Assembly: GCA_937983405.1 (NCBI GenBank)
Contig: CALJZN010000037.1
Location: 1-60,542, forward strand
Reading direction: 5' to 3'
Length of the DNA: 60,542 nucleotides
Source: an uncultured Paracoccaceae bacterium
GTDB taxonomy: Bacteria > Pseudomonadota > Alphaproteobacteria > Rhodobacterales > Rhodobacteraceae
The position numbers were made by a program, and so were the translations under genes. The notes below the pieces were generated by a model. It did no database searches, was not told where the DNA came from, and was given only the letters and a program-made list of their open reading frames with translations. Shown piece by piece: positions 42,436 to 49,954 of this stretch (its first letter is position 1; every line of letters begins with the position of its first letter).

Positions 42436-43473
42436 TCAGGCGAAGGCCGGCATCACGTCGCGGATCAGCCGCTCGAGCGAGGCCTTCTTGCGCGCAAAGC
42501 TCATGCCGGTGTCGATCCAGAGGCTGAATTCGTCATACCCCAGCGCCTGATAGCCCTTCAGTCGCGCGATCACCTCGTCGGGCCGGCCGATGACCTGGTT
42601 CCGGCGCATCGCGGCGGCGTTGTAGACCGGATCGGCGGCGATCTCGGCCTCGGTCAGCTCTTCGATCAGCCCCTGGCGGATCGGCCGCTGGTTGCGGAAC
42701 CAGGCGCCGAAGTAGCAGTAGAAGCGGGTGATCTCCTCGGCGGCCTGCTGTGCATCGGCCTCGTCGGCCGCGACATAGGCGTGGCGCAGCACCATGATCT
42801 TCGGCCGCGGCACCTCGGGATGCGCCGCGCAGGCGGCGTTGAAGCGGCCCATCAGGCTTGCCACCTCCTCGTCGCCCAGATGCAGCGGTGTCACCTGCAC
42901 GTTGCAGCCCTGCGCCACCGCGAAGTCGTGGCTGTTGGGGTCGCGCGCGGCCACCCAGATCGGCGGGCCGGGCTGCTGCAGCGGCTTCGGCGCCGAGGTG
43001 GTGGCGGGAAACTGCCAATACTGCCCCTGATGGGCATAGTCGCCCGCCCACAGCGCCCTGACCGCCGGGATGAGCTCGCGCATCCGTCCCCCGGCGTTCC
43101 AGGCGTCGAGCCCCGGCATCAGCCGCTCGTACTCGAAGCTGTAGGCACCCCGGGCGATCCCCAGTTCGAGCCGGCCGTCCATGATGATGTCGGCCATCGC
43201 CGCCTCGCCGGCCAGCCGGATCGGGTGCCAGAAAGGGGCGATCACCGTGCTGGTGCCCAGCCGCACGTTGCGCGTGCGCCGGGCCAGATCGACGAGGTTC
43301 AACAGCGGGTTCGGCGCGATGGTGAAGCTCATGCCGTGGTGCTCGCCGGTCCAGATCGCGTGCATCCCGCCCTCGTCGGCGATCCGGCAGAGCTCGATCA
43401 TCTCCTCGTAGAGCCTGCGCTCCTCGTCCCGCGCCGAGATGCGTTCCATGTGGATGAAGAGCGAGAATTTCAT
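42436..43473 (-). CDS. LLM-class flavin-dependent monooxygenase
   Basis: A 345-residue luciferase-like TIM-barrel enzyme using reduced FMN and oxygen. Typical features are YEEMIELCRIADEGGMHAIW, TGEHHGMSFTIAPNPL, RTRNVRLGTSTVIAPFWHP and RLELGIARGAYSFEYERLM. The flavin phosphate-contact region is RPDEVIARLKGYQALGYDEF. Such enzymes hydroxylate or cleave C-N, C-S or other bonds with reduced flavin from a partner reductase, and the partner gene directly precedes it (ATGA overlap at 43470-43473). Substrate unknown. The neighbouring hydrolase, aldehyde dehydrogenase and tripartite transporter point to an imported small organic acid or ester. Confidence 0.9.
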   Translation of the reverse strand: MKFSLFIHMERISARDEERRLYEEMIELCRIADEGGMHAIWTGEHHGMSFTIAPNPLLNLVDLARRTRNVRLGTSTVIAPFWHPIRLAGEAAMADIIMDGRLELGIARGAYSFEYERLMPGLDAWNAGGRMRELIPAVRALWAGDYAHQGQYWQFPATTSAPKPLQQPGPPIWVAARDPNSHDFAVAQGCNVQVTPLHLGDEEVASLMGRFNAACAAHPEVPRPKIMVLRHAYVAADEADAQQAAEEITRFYCYFGAWFRNQRPIRQGLIEELTEAEIAADPVYNAAAMRRNQVIGRPDEVIARLKGYQALGYDEFSLWIDTGMSFARKKASLERLIRDVMPAFA

Positions 43474-44396
43474 GACGGACGACCTTCGCTGCCACGCTGC
43501 ACCCGACCGGCCTCGTGGGTGCCGAAATAGACGCCGTAGGTGCCCAGCCGCGCCTCTTCGGCCAACCGCGCCAGCATCGCGCGCAGCGCCGGGTCAGCGA
43601 CATCGACCAGCCCCTCGGGCGCGAGCGCGACAAAGGCGCCGCGGGCCGGGCGGGCCAGCCGCGCGGGGCAGCGGATGGCGATGTGCTGGGTGCCGCGGCG
43701 GGCATCCTCGTAGACGGCATAGATCAGTCCCGGCTCGGCCTCGAGCCCGAGCTCGGCAATCAGCGCCCGCAGCGTGGCCTGCACCCCCTTCGGCCCGACG
43801 CGCGCCATCGGCACCGCCAGCCCGCCCTGCCCGTCCGCGACCAGCAGCACCCGGCCCTCGGCCTCGAGGATCGCCGCAATCACCACCTCGGGTCCGGTGG
43901 GCAGCTGCGCCGCCGTCGCCGCCGGGGTCAGATAGGCGCCGCGGTAATAGCCCAGCGCCGGATGCGCCGCGGCGGCGAAGGCGCCGATCCGGCCGATCAG
44001 GATCGTGTGGTCGCCCGCCGGCACCGATTGCTCGCGGGTGCAGTCGAACCAGGCCACGACGCCGTCGAGGATCGGCGCGCCGACCGGGCCGATGTGCCAG
44101 GCGAGGCCGGCGAAGCGGTCGGCCGCGGGGCGGGCGAAGGTGCGCGCGATCGCGGCCTGACCCTCGGCGAGGATGTTGACCGCAAATCCCGCCCCGCCTG
44201 CGAACCGCGCGAGGTTCGACGAGCCGTTGGCGATGCAGACCAGCAGGAGCGGCGGATCGAGCGAGACCGAGGCGAAGGAGTTCGCGGTGAAGCCCAGCGG
44301 CCGGCCCGCGGGATCTGTCGTTGTCACCACCGTGACCCCGGTCATGAAGCAGCCGAAGGCGTCGCGCAGGGCGCGGAGGTCGAACGGGGCGGTCAT
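43470..44396 (-). CDS. Flavin reductase with a C-terminal Nudix-like domain
   Basis: A 308-residue fusion. Residues 1-155 form the split-barrel flavin reductase (DIM6/NTAB-like) domain: FGCFMTGVTVVTTTDPAGRP, LGFTANSFASVSLDPPLLLV and GDHTILIGRIGAF. It would reduce FMN with NAD(P)H for the LLM monooxygenase encoded next. Residues 165-290 look like a Nudix fold (EVVIAAILEAEGRVLLVADG, then MARVGPKGVQATLRALIAEL), but the catalytic REx2EExG pattern is absent, so this part is probably regulatory or structural. The gene overlaps both neighbours by ATGA (start with the hydrolase stop at 44393-44396, stop with the LLM start), indicating tight translational coupling. Confidence 0.85.
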   Translation of the reverse strand: MTAPFDLRALRDAFGCFMTGVTVVTTTDPAGRPLGFTANSFASVSLDPPLLLVCIANGSSNLARFAGGAGFAVNILAEGQAAIARTFARPAADRFAGLAWHIGPVGAPILDGVVAWFDCTREQSVPAGDHTILIGRIGAFAAAAHPALGYYRGAYLTPAATAAQLPTGPEVVIAAILEAEGRVLLVADGQGGLAVPMARVGPKGVQATLRALIAELGLEAEPGLIYAVYEDARRGTQHIAIRCPARLARPARGAFVALAPEGLVDVADPALRAMLARLAEEARLGTYGVYFGTHEAGRVQRGSEGRPS

Positions 44397-45187
44397 GCCA
44401 CGGCCTCGCGGCTGGCCAGCCAGCGGCGGAGTTCGGTATTGACCGCATCGGGCGCGGTCAGCGCCACCATGTGGCGGTGCCCGGGGATCACCACCGCCCG
44501 GCCCAGCGGCGCCGATGCCGCCATGGCGCGGGCCATCTCGGGGGTCGAATTGGCGTCGCCGTCGGCGGTGAGCACGAGGACGGGGCAGCGAATCTCGTGC
44601 AGCCGCCCGGCATAGACCGCGTCGCCCTCGGCGAAGGCGCGATAGGCGGCGGCATAGCCGTGCGGCGGGGCCTGCCGCAGCCACGCCGCCACCTGCGCCC
44701 GCACCGCCGTCTCGCCCGGGCCGAACCAGCGTGCCAGAGGTTCCTCGACATCGCCCCGCCCCTCGGCCAGGTCGCGCGCGCGCGCCAGTACGGCGGCGCG
44801 CGCCTCGGGGCTGCGGCGGTGCACGCCGTTCAGAATCGCCACCCGGGGCACCAGCTCGGGCCGCTCGATCGCCAGCCCGGTCGCGATCAGCGCGCCCATC
44901 GAATGCCCGGCCACCGCCACCGGCCCGCGACCGAGCGCCTCCACGACGCGCCCGGCCCAGGCCACGAAATCGGGCAGGCTTGGCGTGCCGGGCAGGGCGT
45001 CGCTCCGGCCATGGCCGGGCAGGTCGACAGCGATCACCCGATGATCTGCCGCCAGCGCTTCGACCTGCGGCGCCCAGACATCCGCGCACATGCCGACGCC
45101 GTGGATCAGCATGAGCGGCGCGCCGTCCCCTGCCTCGGCCAGGCCCACGGCCAGCCCGTCAGACAGCCGCAGGGTTCGCGGGGTCAT
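44393..45187 (-). CDS. Alpha/beta hydrolase
   Basis: A 264-residue alpha/beta-hydrolase-fold enzyme. The oxyanion segment is LMLIHGVGMCADVW, the strand-4/helix motif is VIAVDLPGHGRSDALPG, the nucleophile elbow is VAGHSMGALIATGLA (Ser near residue 98), the acid region is VLTADGDANSTPEMA and the catalytic His lies in IPGHRHMVALTAPDAV (near residue 240). The complete triad suggests an active esterase, lactonase or C-C hydrolase. The start at 45187 lies inside the end of the DUF1185 gene (29-base overlap), and its stop overlaps the flavin reductase start. By context it may hydrolyse an ester or lactone intermediate. Confidence 0.9.
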   Translation of the reverse strand: MTPRTLRLSDGLAVGLAEAGDGAPLMLIHGVGMCADVWAPQVEALAADHRVIAVDLPGHGRSDALPGTPSLPDFVAWAGRVVEALGRGPVAVAGHSMGALIATGLAIERPELVPRVAILNGVHRRSPEARAAVLARARDLAEGRGDVEEPLARWFGPGETAVRAQVAAWLRQAPPHGYAAAYRAFAEGDAVYAGRLHEIRCPVLVLTADGDANSTPEMARAMAASAPLGRAVVIPGHRHMVALTAPDAVNTELRRWLASREAVA

Positions 45188-45760
45188 GCCCGAGCTCCCG
45201 GAGATCCTGATAGCGGTCGCCGATGCGGTGGTGCGGCCGCCCCCCGGTCGCGGCGCCGAGCGCGACCACGATCTCGTCCGCGGCCGGCGCATCCGGGATC
45301 GCGGCGTGCACCGTCAGATAATGCGACCGCCGCCCCTCGTCGTGCTTGTCCATCAGCGGGATCATCACCGGGCAGTTCGCCGGCCCGCGGACATTGGTGA
45401 AGGCCAAATAGGTCTTGGCGCCGAGGGCCTGGCGATAGACGTTGCCGAAGCGCAAGGTGTGGATCAGCGCGCTGGCATGCTCGACCTCGCCCGCCAGCCC
45501 GACCACAGCCGCCTTGCCGTAGGCCTCGACCGCCTCCGCCCCCCGGCCGCGTCGAGGATCAGGTCGGTCAGAACCCGGCCCAGCTCGGGCGCGACGGCGT
45601 GGATTTCGGGCCGCAGATCCTCGACGAACCCGCGCCCGGCCCAGGGATTGCGCAACACCGCGAGCGCCGCGATCAGCCGCAGCGGGCGCGGCGCCGGGCG
45701 GCCGCCCTCGATCAGCGTGGTTTCGACGATGGTGCAGGTCTTGCGGATCTGGGCCGACAT
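45159..45760 (-). pseudogene. Amino acid synthesis family protein (DUF1185), interrupted by a one-base frameshift
   Basis: Two frames together give a complete DUF1185 protein of about 200 residues. The first (45760 to about 45545) reads IRKTCTIVETTLIEGGRPAP and NPWAGRGFVEDLRPEIHAVA. The second (about 45540 to 45159) continues EAVEAYGKAAVVGLAGEVEH and ends PDAPAADEIVVALGAATGG. The break falls at a run of six G residues on the coding strand (45539-45544); seven would restore the frame. It may be a sequencing/assembly error or a real inactivation or phase-variable tract. The family is known by a structural resemblance to chorismate-mutase-like folds, with no proven reaction. It is the first gene after the GntR operator and overlaps the hydrolase gene. 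Confidence 0.75.
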
Positions 45761-45813
45761 CGGGGGACTCCGGTCGCGGGTCGGAAAGCGGCTGCGGCGC
45801 GCTGATCATATGC

Positions 45814-45823
45814 TGGTATACCA
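45814..45823. promoter_or_regulatory. GntR/FCD-family operator palindrome in the divergent promoter region
   Basis: TGGTATACCA is a perfect 10-base palindrome of the form bound by many FCD-type GntR regulators (TnGTnnnACnA class). It lies between the divergent GntR gene and the catabolic operon, 54 bases before the DUF1185 start. A TTGACA box for the minus strand (45839-45834) adjoins it, though its -10 partner is unclear. Autoregulation plus control of the operon is the expected use. Confidence 0.7.
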
Positions 45824-45880
45824 TAAGACCGCATGTCAAGTGCTTCTTGTGTCCCCGCGCCGCCGGCTCTAGGCTGGGTC

Positions 45881-46564
45881 ATGGCCGACGTGCAGGCGCT
45901 CGATCTCAGGCTCGACGTTCAGATCACCCCGCTGCGCATGCGGGTCGTCGAACGGTTGCGTCAGGCGATCATCGCGGGGCAGCTTGCCGGGGGCGACCGG
46001 CTGGTGGAACGCACGCTGTGCGATCTGCTGGGCGTGTCGCGCTCGGTCGTGCGCGAGGCGATCCGCTATCTCGAGGCCGAGGGGCTGGTCGAGACCGTTC
46101 CCCGGATCGGGCCGGTGGTTGCGCGGCTCGACTGGCCGCGGGCCCGCCAGATCTATGACATCCGCCGCCTGCTCGAGGCCGACGCGGCGGCCGCCTGCGC
46201 CCGCCGCGCCGATGCAGAGGTGCGGGCGCGGCTGCGTGCGGCCCTCGACCGGATCACCGCGGCCTTCGACGCCGGCCCGCCGGGCGCGCTGCTGGAGGCG
46301 ACGGCTACGTTCTACGAGGTGATCTTTGCCGCCGCCGGCCAGGATGTCGCCTGGGAGATCGTCCAGCGCCTGAACAGCCGCATTTCGCGGCTGCGGGCGG
46401 TGACGCTGGCCAGCACCGACCGCAGCATCTCGGGCCGGATGCACATGGAGCGGATCTGCGACGCGATCTGCCGCGGCGACCCCGAAGGCGCCAGCGCCGC
46501 CGTCAACGCCCACCTGCGCGATGCCGCCGACATCGCCCGCCGCAGCCTGCAGGCCGCGGACTGA
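45881..46564 (+). CDS. GntR-family transcriptional regulator with FCD ligand-binding domain
   Basis: A 227-residue regulator. The N-terminal winged helix (about residues 20-85) contains VVERLRQAIIAGQLAGGDRL and GVSRSVVREAIRYLEAEGLV. The C-terminal FCD domain begins RARQIYDIRRLLEADAA and ends MHMERICDAICRGDPEGA. FCD domains usually bind a carboxylate through a metal held by Asp and three His. Here the normal FH pair reads TFYEVIFA, so one metal ligand may be missing. The start at 45881 fits the family; an ATG at 45833 would add 16 unconserved residues. It is divergent from the DUF1185-to-tctC operon with a TGGTATACCA operator between them, so it most likely represses that operon until the substrate binds. 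Confidence 0.9.
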   Translation: MADVQALDLRLDVQITPLRMRVVERLRQAIIAGQLAGGDRLVERTLCDLLGVSRSVVREAIRYLEAEGLVETVPRIGPVVARLDWPRARQIYDIRRLLEADAAAACARRADAEVRARLRAALDRITAAFDAGPPGALLEATATFYEVIFAAAGQDVAWEIVQRLNSRISRLRAVTLASTDRSISGRMHMERICDAICRGDPEGASAAVNAHLRDAADIARRSLQAAD

Positions 46565-46602
46565 CCGGCCGCATCCGCCGCTGCGCCGGGCTTGCCCCGG
46601 CC

Positions 46603-46650
46603 GGCGCCACCACGGGCGCCACCACGGGCGCCACGACGGGCGCCACGACC
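46603..46650. repeat. Four tandem 12-bp repeats directly after the GntR gene
   Basis: Units GGCGCCACCACG (twice), GGCGCCACGACG and GGCGCCACGACC follow each other at 46603-46650. They contain the palindrome GGCGCC and begin 38 bases after the regulator's stop. No coding context was recognised. Confidence 0.85.
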
Positions 46651-46914
46651 GGCTCGGTGGCAGGGCCGACGCCGATGCCTCCGAACCGGGCGCCGCTGTT
46701 CGCGATTTCCCCGCAGCGATGTCGCTGACGGCAGCCGGCACAGTCCGTGCCGGCGGCGGTGGCAGCCTTCGCTGCGGACCAGACCGGCGACGCGACGGTC
46801 TTCGCCGCTGGCGCCGCCGCGCGGCGTCAGGTCGGGGGCGCGCGCCTGGTTCGCGGCACCGTTGCCTTTGTGCCCGGCGATCGTGCTGCGCCTGGGATCG
46901 ACGCCGGGCGGGGC

Positions 46915-47270
46915 GGACTGGATCAGCAAGATCGCAGCGATCGGGGTGCCGGCCGGGAAGGCCGTGAGCCTGGCGTAGAACCGGTTTTGCATCGCCGCGG
47001 CGATGGCGTTGTGCAAGCTCTGGTCGGCCATGATGAGGTCGCGCGTGGACTGCGCCGTCGCACGCGGCGCCTCGAGCGTCGGCTTCGTCTTCGCCAGGTC
47101 GGCCGGCCCGGGTCGGTGACGCAGCCGCCGCTGCCGCGCCGGCGTTCGGCCAGACCGTCGGACTTCAGGCGCAAGTTAGCCCCGCGCGCCTCCGGGCGGC
47201 TGACGCCGTGGCGGTCGCTCAGCGCCTTTTCGGTGAGAAGCGTCTGCCGGCGGAATAGAGACCCGTCCGG
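46915..47270 (-). pseudogene. Decayed GntR/FCD-family regulator
   Basis: On the minus strand one frame reads LLTEKALSDRHGVSRPEARG and then RLKSDGLAERRRGSGGCVTD (about 47245-47105). This is an almost complete GntR winged helix ('LPTE..LAE..GVSR..VREAL..L..DGLVE.RRGSGTFV'). A different frame (47031 to about 46918) reads SLHNAIAAAMQNRFYARLTA, the start of the FCD domain. No continuous frame remains. It is divergent from the lactonase-like remnant that begins at about 47275, as an intact sugar-acid cluster would be arranged. A distinct gene from the intact GntR at 45881. Confidence 0.7.
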
Positions 47271-47274
47271 ATGC

Positions 47275-48260
47275 CCGCGGTCCGCTGCCGGGCGTCTCGC
47301 GCCAGCCGGTCGATGTGCGCCACCCCGAGGGCACCGCCGCGCCGGCCGCCTTTCCCGCGGCGATCCGCCCCGATCGGCCGGTGCGCGACATTGCCGGCCT
47401 GCGCCACCGCGTCGGCCCTGTGGCGGCGGCGCTCGCCTTCGGGGGCGACGTGTTCGCGACCGAGGATCGGCGCAACGGGTCGGATGCAAGCTTCAGGACA
47501 CTGCCGCCCGGTCGCGCTGCCCCTGCCCCGGGCGCTGCCCGCCGGCGGTCCGGGCCGGGGGCCGACCGCGGGCCGACCGGGGGCCGGGATGACCTGGCCC
47601 GCATCGCCGCGCCCGGCTGTCCGGTCGATGCAGCGACCAGCCCGAGGGGCGCCGGCCCGGGGGCGCCTGCCCCGCCGATGCGGCCGGCCGGGCCGCGCGC
47701 GCCTGTCCCCGGGGCGCGCATCGGCGCGGGCATGCTGAGCAACCTCACCGAGCTCAACCGCTGCCGGCCCGGGCCGGGCCTCGGCGCCTATGTCACGCAT
47801 GGCAATGCCGCGATCGTGCACATGGCCGACGACCGGTCGGTGGCGCAGACGCTCGAGGCCCTGCCCGACATCTTCGCCAGAGCGCGCGCCATCGGCGGGC
47901 CGCGGGGCTGCCGGCCGGGCCTTTGCGCCGTCGCCATGCGCGGCAACCCCTACGGCGCGGGCCTTGCGGCCAACCCCGAGGCGCGGCGGATGACGATGAC
48001 CGACCGCGACCCGCGGCAGGAGACCGCCTTTGCCGCGGCCTGTGCGCTGGGCGTGGCGGTGCTGGCGGCGCAGGCGGGGGCCGAGGCGGTGGCGCTGGCT
48101 GCACCCGGCGGCCCCTTCGGCCGGGACGGGCCGCAGGGGCCGCGCCCGATCCGGGCGATGGTGGCGGCGCTGGCCGGGCTTGCCGGGCGAACCGCGGAGA
48201 CGTCGCCGGAGGCCGGCCGTGCCACCCAGCACGGCGCATTCGCCATCCTCGATGCGGACG
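47275..48260 (+). pseudogene. Decayed gene resembling D-apionate lactonase-like proteins
   Basis: One plus-strand frame keeps recognisable blocks: RRNGSDASFRT (about 47467), SNLTELNRCRPGPGLGAYVT (about 47740), NAAIVHMADDRSVAQTLEAL, NPYGAGLAANPEARRMTMTD and then DRDPRQETAFAAACALGVAV. From memory these match a family of about 550-residue TIM-barrel-like proteins that includes D-apionate lactonase (ApnL), whose members carry 'N.TELNR.RP' and 'DDRSLVETLE'. Between blocks the sequence is Pro/Gly-rich and unrelated, the N-terminal half is missing, and no start is convincing. Neighbours are a decayed GntR gene and sugar ABC transporter remnants, consistent with a lost sugar-acid utilisation cluster. 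The family name is low confidence; decay is clear. Confidence 0.5.
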
Positions 48261-48424
48261 CGCAGTTCGCGCATTACTGTCAGCGCCCCGAGCGACGTGC
48301 CGACCCGCGCGAACGCCACAGCGGGCATGGTGCCGCCCCCCCTTTCGCGTCCTCCGGCCCCCGATCCCGCGCGACGGCACGATGGCCCGGGTGATCTGGC
48401 GCTGGAACACGAGACACAGAAGCA

Positions 48425-48960
48425 TCATCGGCAGGCCGTCTCGCCCGCCGAGCGGGTGCCGCAGGCCTCGCGCAGCCGGGTCAGGCCCGCGGTGACGTTC
48501 ATCACCTCCTGCGAGGTCTGCGCCAGGAACGGCCAGAGGAGGGTGGTCGAGGCGCTGACGAAGGGCGTGATCGCCAGCGCCGCGGTGACGCCCGTGGTCA
48601 CCGGCAGGAAGATGCGGAACAGAAGCTGGAAATGCCCCGCGCCGTCGACGACGGCCGCCTCGCGGTATCCCATCGGGATCGCGCCGCAGACCTGCTTTGA
48701 GACGCTGATGACCGCGGGGGGATGAGCTGGGGCGGCACGATCCCGGCCCAGCTGTCGAGCAGGCCCAGCCGGTGGACACCAGCAGGAAGGGGTTCACGGT
48801 CAGCGCCGGTCGCCCTGCCCGGGGCCCAGCGGCCGGCCGCAGCCCGAGGGTGACGCCGACCTCCGCCTTCTGGACGCTGTCGCCGGGCGGGAACCATCCG
48901 TCCTTGAGGAGGCTGCCGCAGATCTGGCTGACGAATGAGGCGCAGCTCCGCCACGACGTG
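48425..48960 (-). pseudogene. Decayed carbohydrate ABC transporter permease (MalG/UgpE type)
   Basis: The frame 48673-48425 reads MGYREAAVVDGAGHFQLLFR, then IFLPVTTGVTAALAITPFVS and LLWPFLAQTSQEVMNVTAGL. This is the EAA loop (EAA---DGA-------I-LP) and following helix of sugar ABC permeases of the MalG/UgpE group. Other frames just upstream keep LLDSWAGIVPPQLIPP-like text (about 48760-48690) and TVNPFLLVSTGW, the preceding helix region. At least two frameshifts separate these pieces and both ends are lost. The complete protein would have about 280 residues. Confidence 0.75.
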
Positions 48961-49444
48961 CCGCCGCGGGGGGTGGCGGCGGGGATACCGTATCGTGCGC
49001 CGTTGTGCACGAACGTCTGCAGGGCCGCGGTGAAGGCCTCGTTGCCGTCCCTGCACGCGGGCCGCCCGTCCCTGCCCGGAAGCCCCGCCGCGCGCAGCAT
49101 CTTGGCGGTGCAGGAGACGACGACGGGGTGCATCGCCCCGACCTTGTGGTGGCGCTGGCGCGTGACATGATCGAGGCGCCGCAGCCGATGTCCTGCCGCC
49201 GCGGGGCCGCGGTGCCGGGTGGGTCGCGTTCCAGCATCTGGCGCTGGCGGATGGCGATCATCGGCGCTCTGACGCCGGAGCCGACGAAGCCCGGCAACGC
49301 AAAAGCCGAGAGGGATCGCGCGGGTGGGTCCGGCACCCGCGCGCCCCCGCGAACCACCCGGCACCGCCGCGCCTGAGCTGGCGGGCCTACCGGCGCAGGG
49401 GCGGTCTGGCGGCAGCGCCTCCGGGCGGCTGGCGGGCCGGGGAG
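48961..49444. other. Decayed DNA, possible sugar-binding protein remnant
   Basis: No intact gene. On the minus strand a frame reads DGNEAFTAALQTFVHNGARYGIP (shown only in part here: FTAALQTFVHNGARYGIP, about 49050-48990). This resembles the 'lY.iP' region of extracellular solute-binding proteins of sugar ABC importers and would fit next to the permease remnant. The match is short and uncertain. Confidence 0.3.
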
Positions 49445-49810
49445 AAGATGCTCCTTGCAGCCGCGGATCGCGCCGGGCACCGCGCCTTAGAGGCCATCGC
49501 CGACGCGGGCCAGGGACGCGGGCCAGGCAGCGATCTGCGGTGCCCTGCGGCCCGTGACGGCGCCGGATGCGGTGCTTTGCACGGGCGGGTTCGTCACCTG
49601 CGGGCGGATCGCGAAGGACGCGCGCACCCCGCACTTCGCGCTGATGGTCGGCCGTCGCTCGAAGCGCACCCCGCGCAGCCACCACATCGACACCGTGAAC
49701 GCCCTGGTCAGCCGGTTCCGCGCCTTCATGCAGCCCTTCTGCGGTCCCGCGTCAAGGAACCTTGCAGCCTACGGCCTCCGGCACGCCGCCCGGAACAACG
49801 CGGACCGCTC
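49445..49810 (+). pseudogene. IS1595-family (ISXO2-like) transposase, frameshifted C-terminal fragment
   Basis: Two frames give the end of an ISXO2-like DDE transposase. LLAAADRAGHRALEAIADA (about 49450-49505) is one. The other (49554-49810) is APDAVLCTGGFVTCGRIAKD, then TPHFALMVGRRSKRTPRSHH, IDTVNALVSRFRAFMQPFCG and PASRNLAAYGLRHAARNNAD. The N-terminal zinc-binding part and first catalytic Asp are missing, and a frameshift lies near 49510. The fragment cannot be active. It ends where the next IS-end-like sequence begins, suggesting nested insertions. Confidence 0.75.
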
Positions 49811-49954
49811 CTGCCTTGATGCGCTCAGCCTGCCGCTCGCTTCAGGCCCTCGCACCAACATGGTTTGCGGACACCGCCCATTGCTGAGGTCGCGGAGTAG
49901 GTCTGTCCGGGGCAAGGCGACGTCCGACCGTCACCAGACTTGTGCAACAGAGCC
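49811..49954. mobile_element. Fragment with an insertion-sequence terminal repeat
   Basis: TGTGCAACAGAGCC at 49941-49954 is the reverse complement of GGCTCTGTTGCACA, a terminal inverted-repeat type common to IS elements of alphaproteobacteria (IS5-related groups). The about 130 bases to its left hold no transposase. The opposite end was not found, so this is a remnant that abuts the IS1595-type fragment. Confidence 0.5.
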
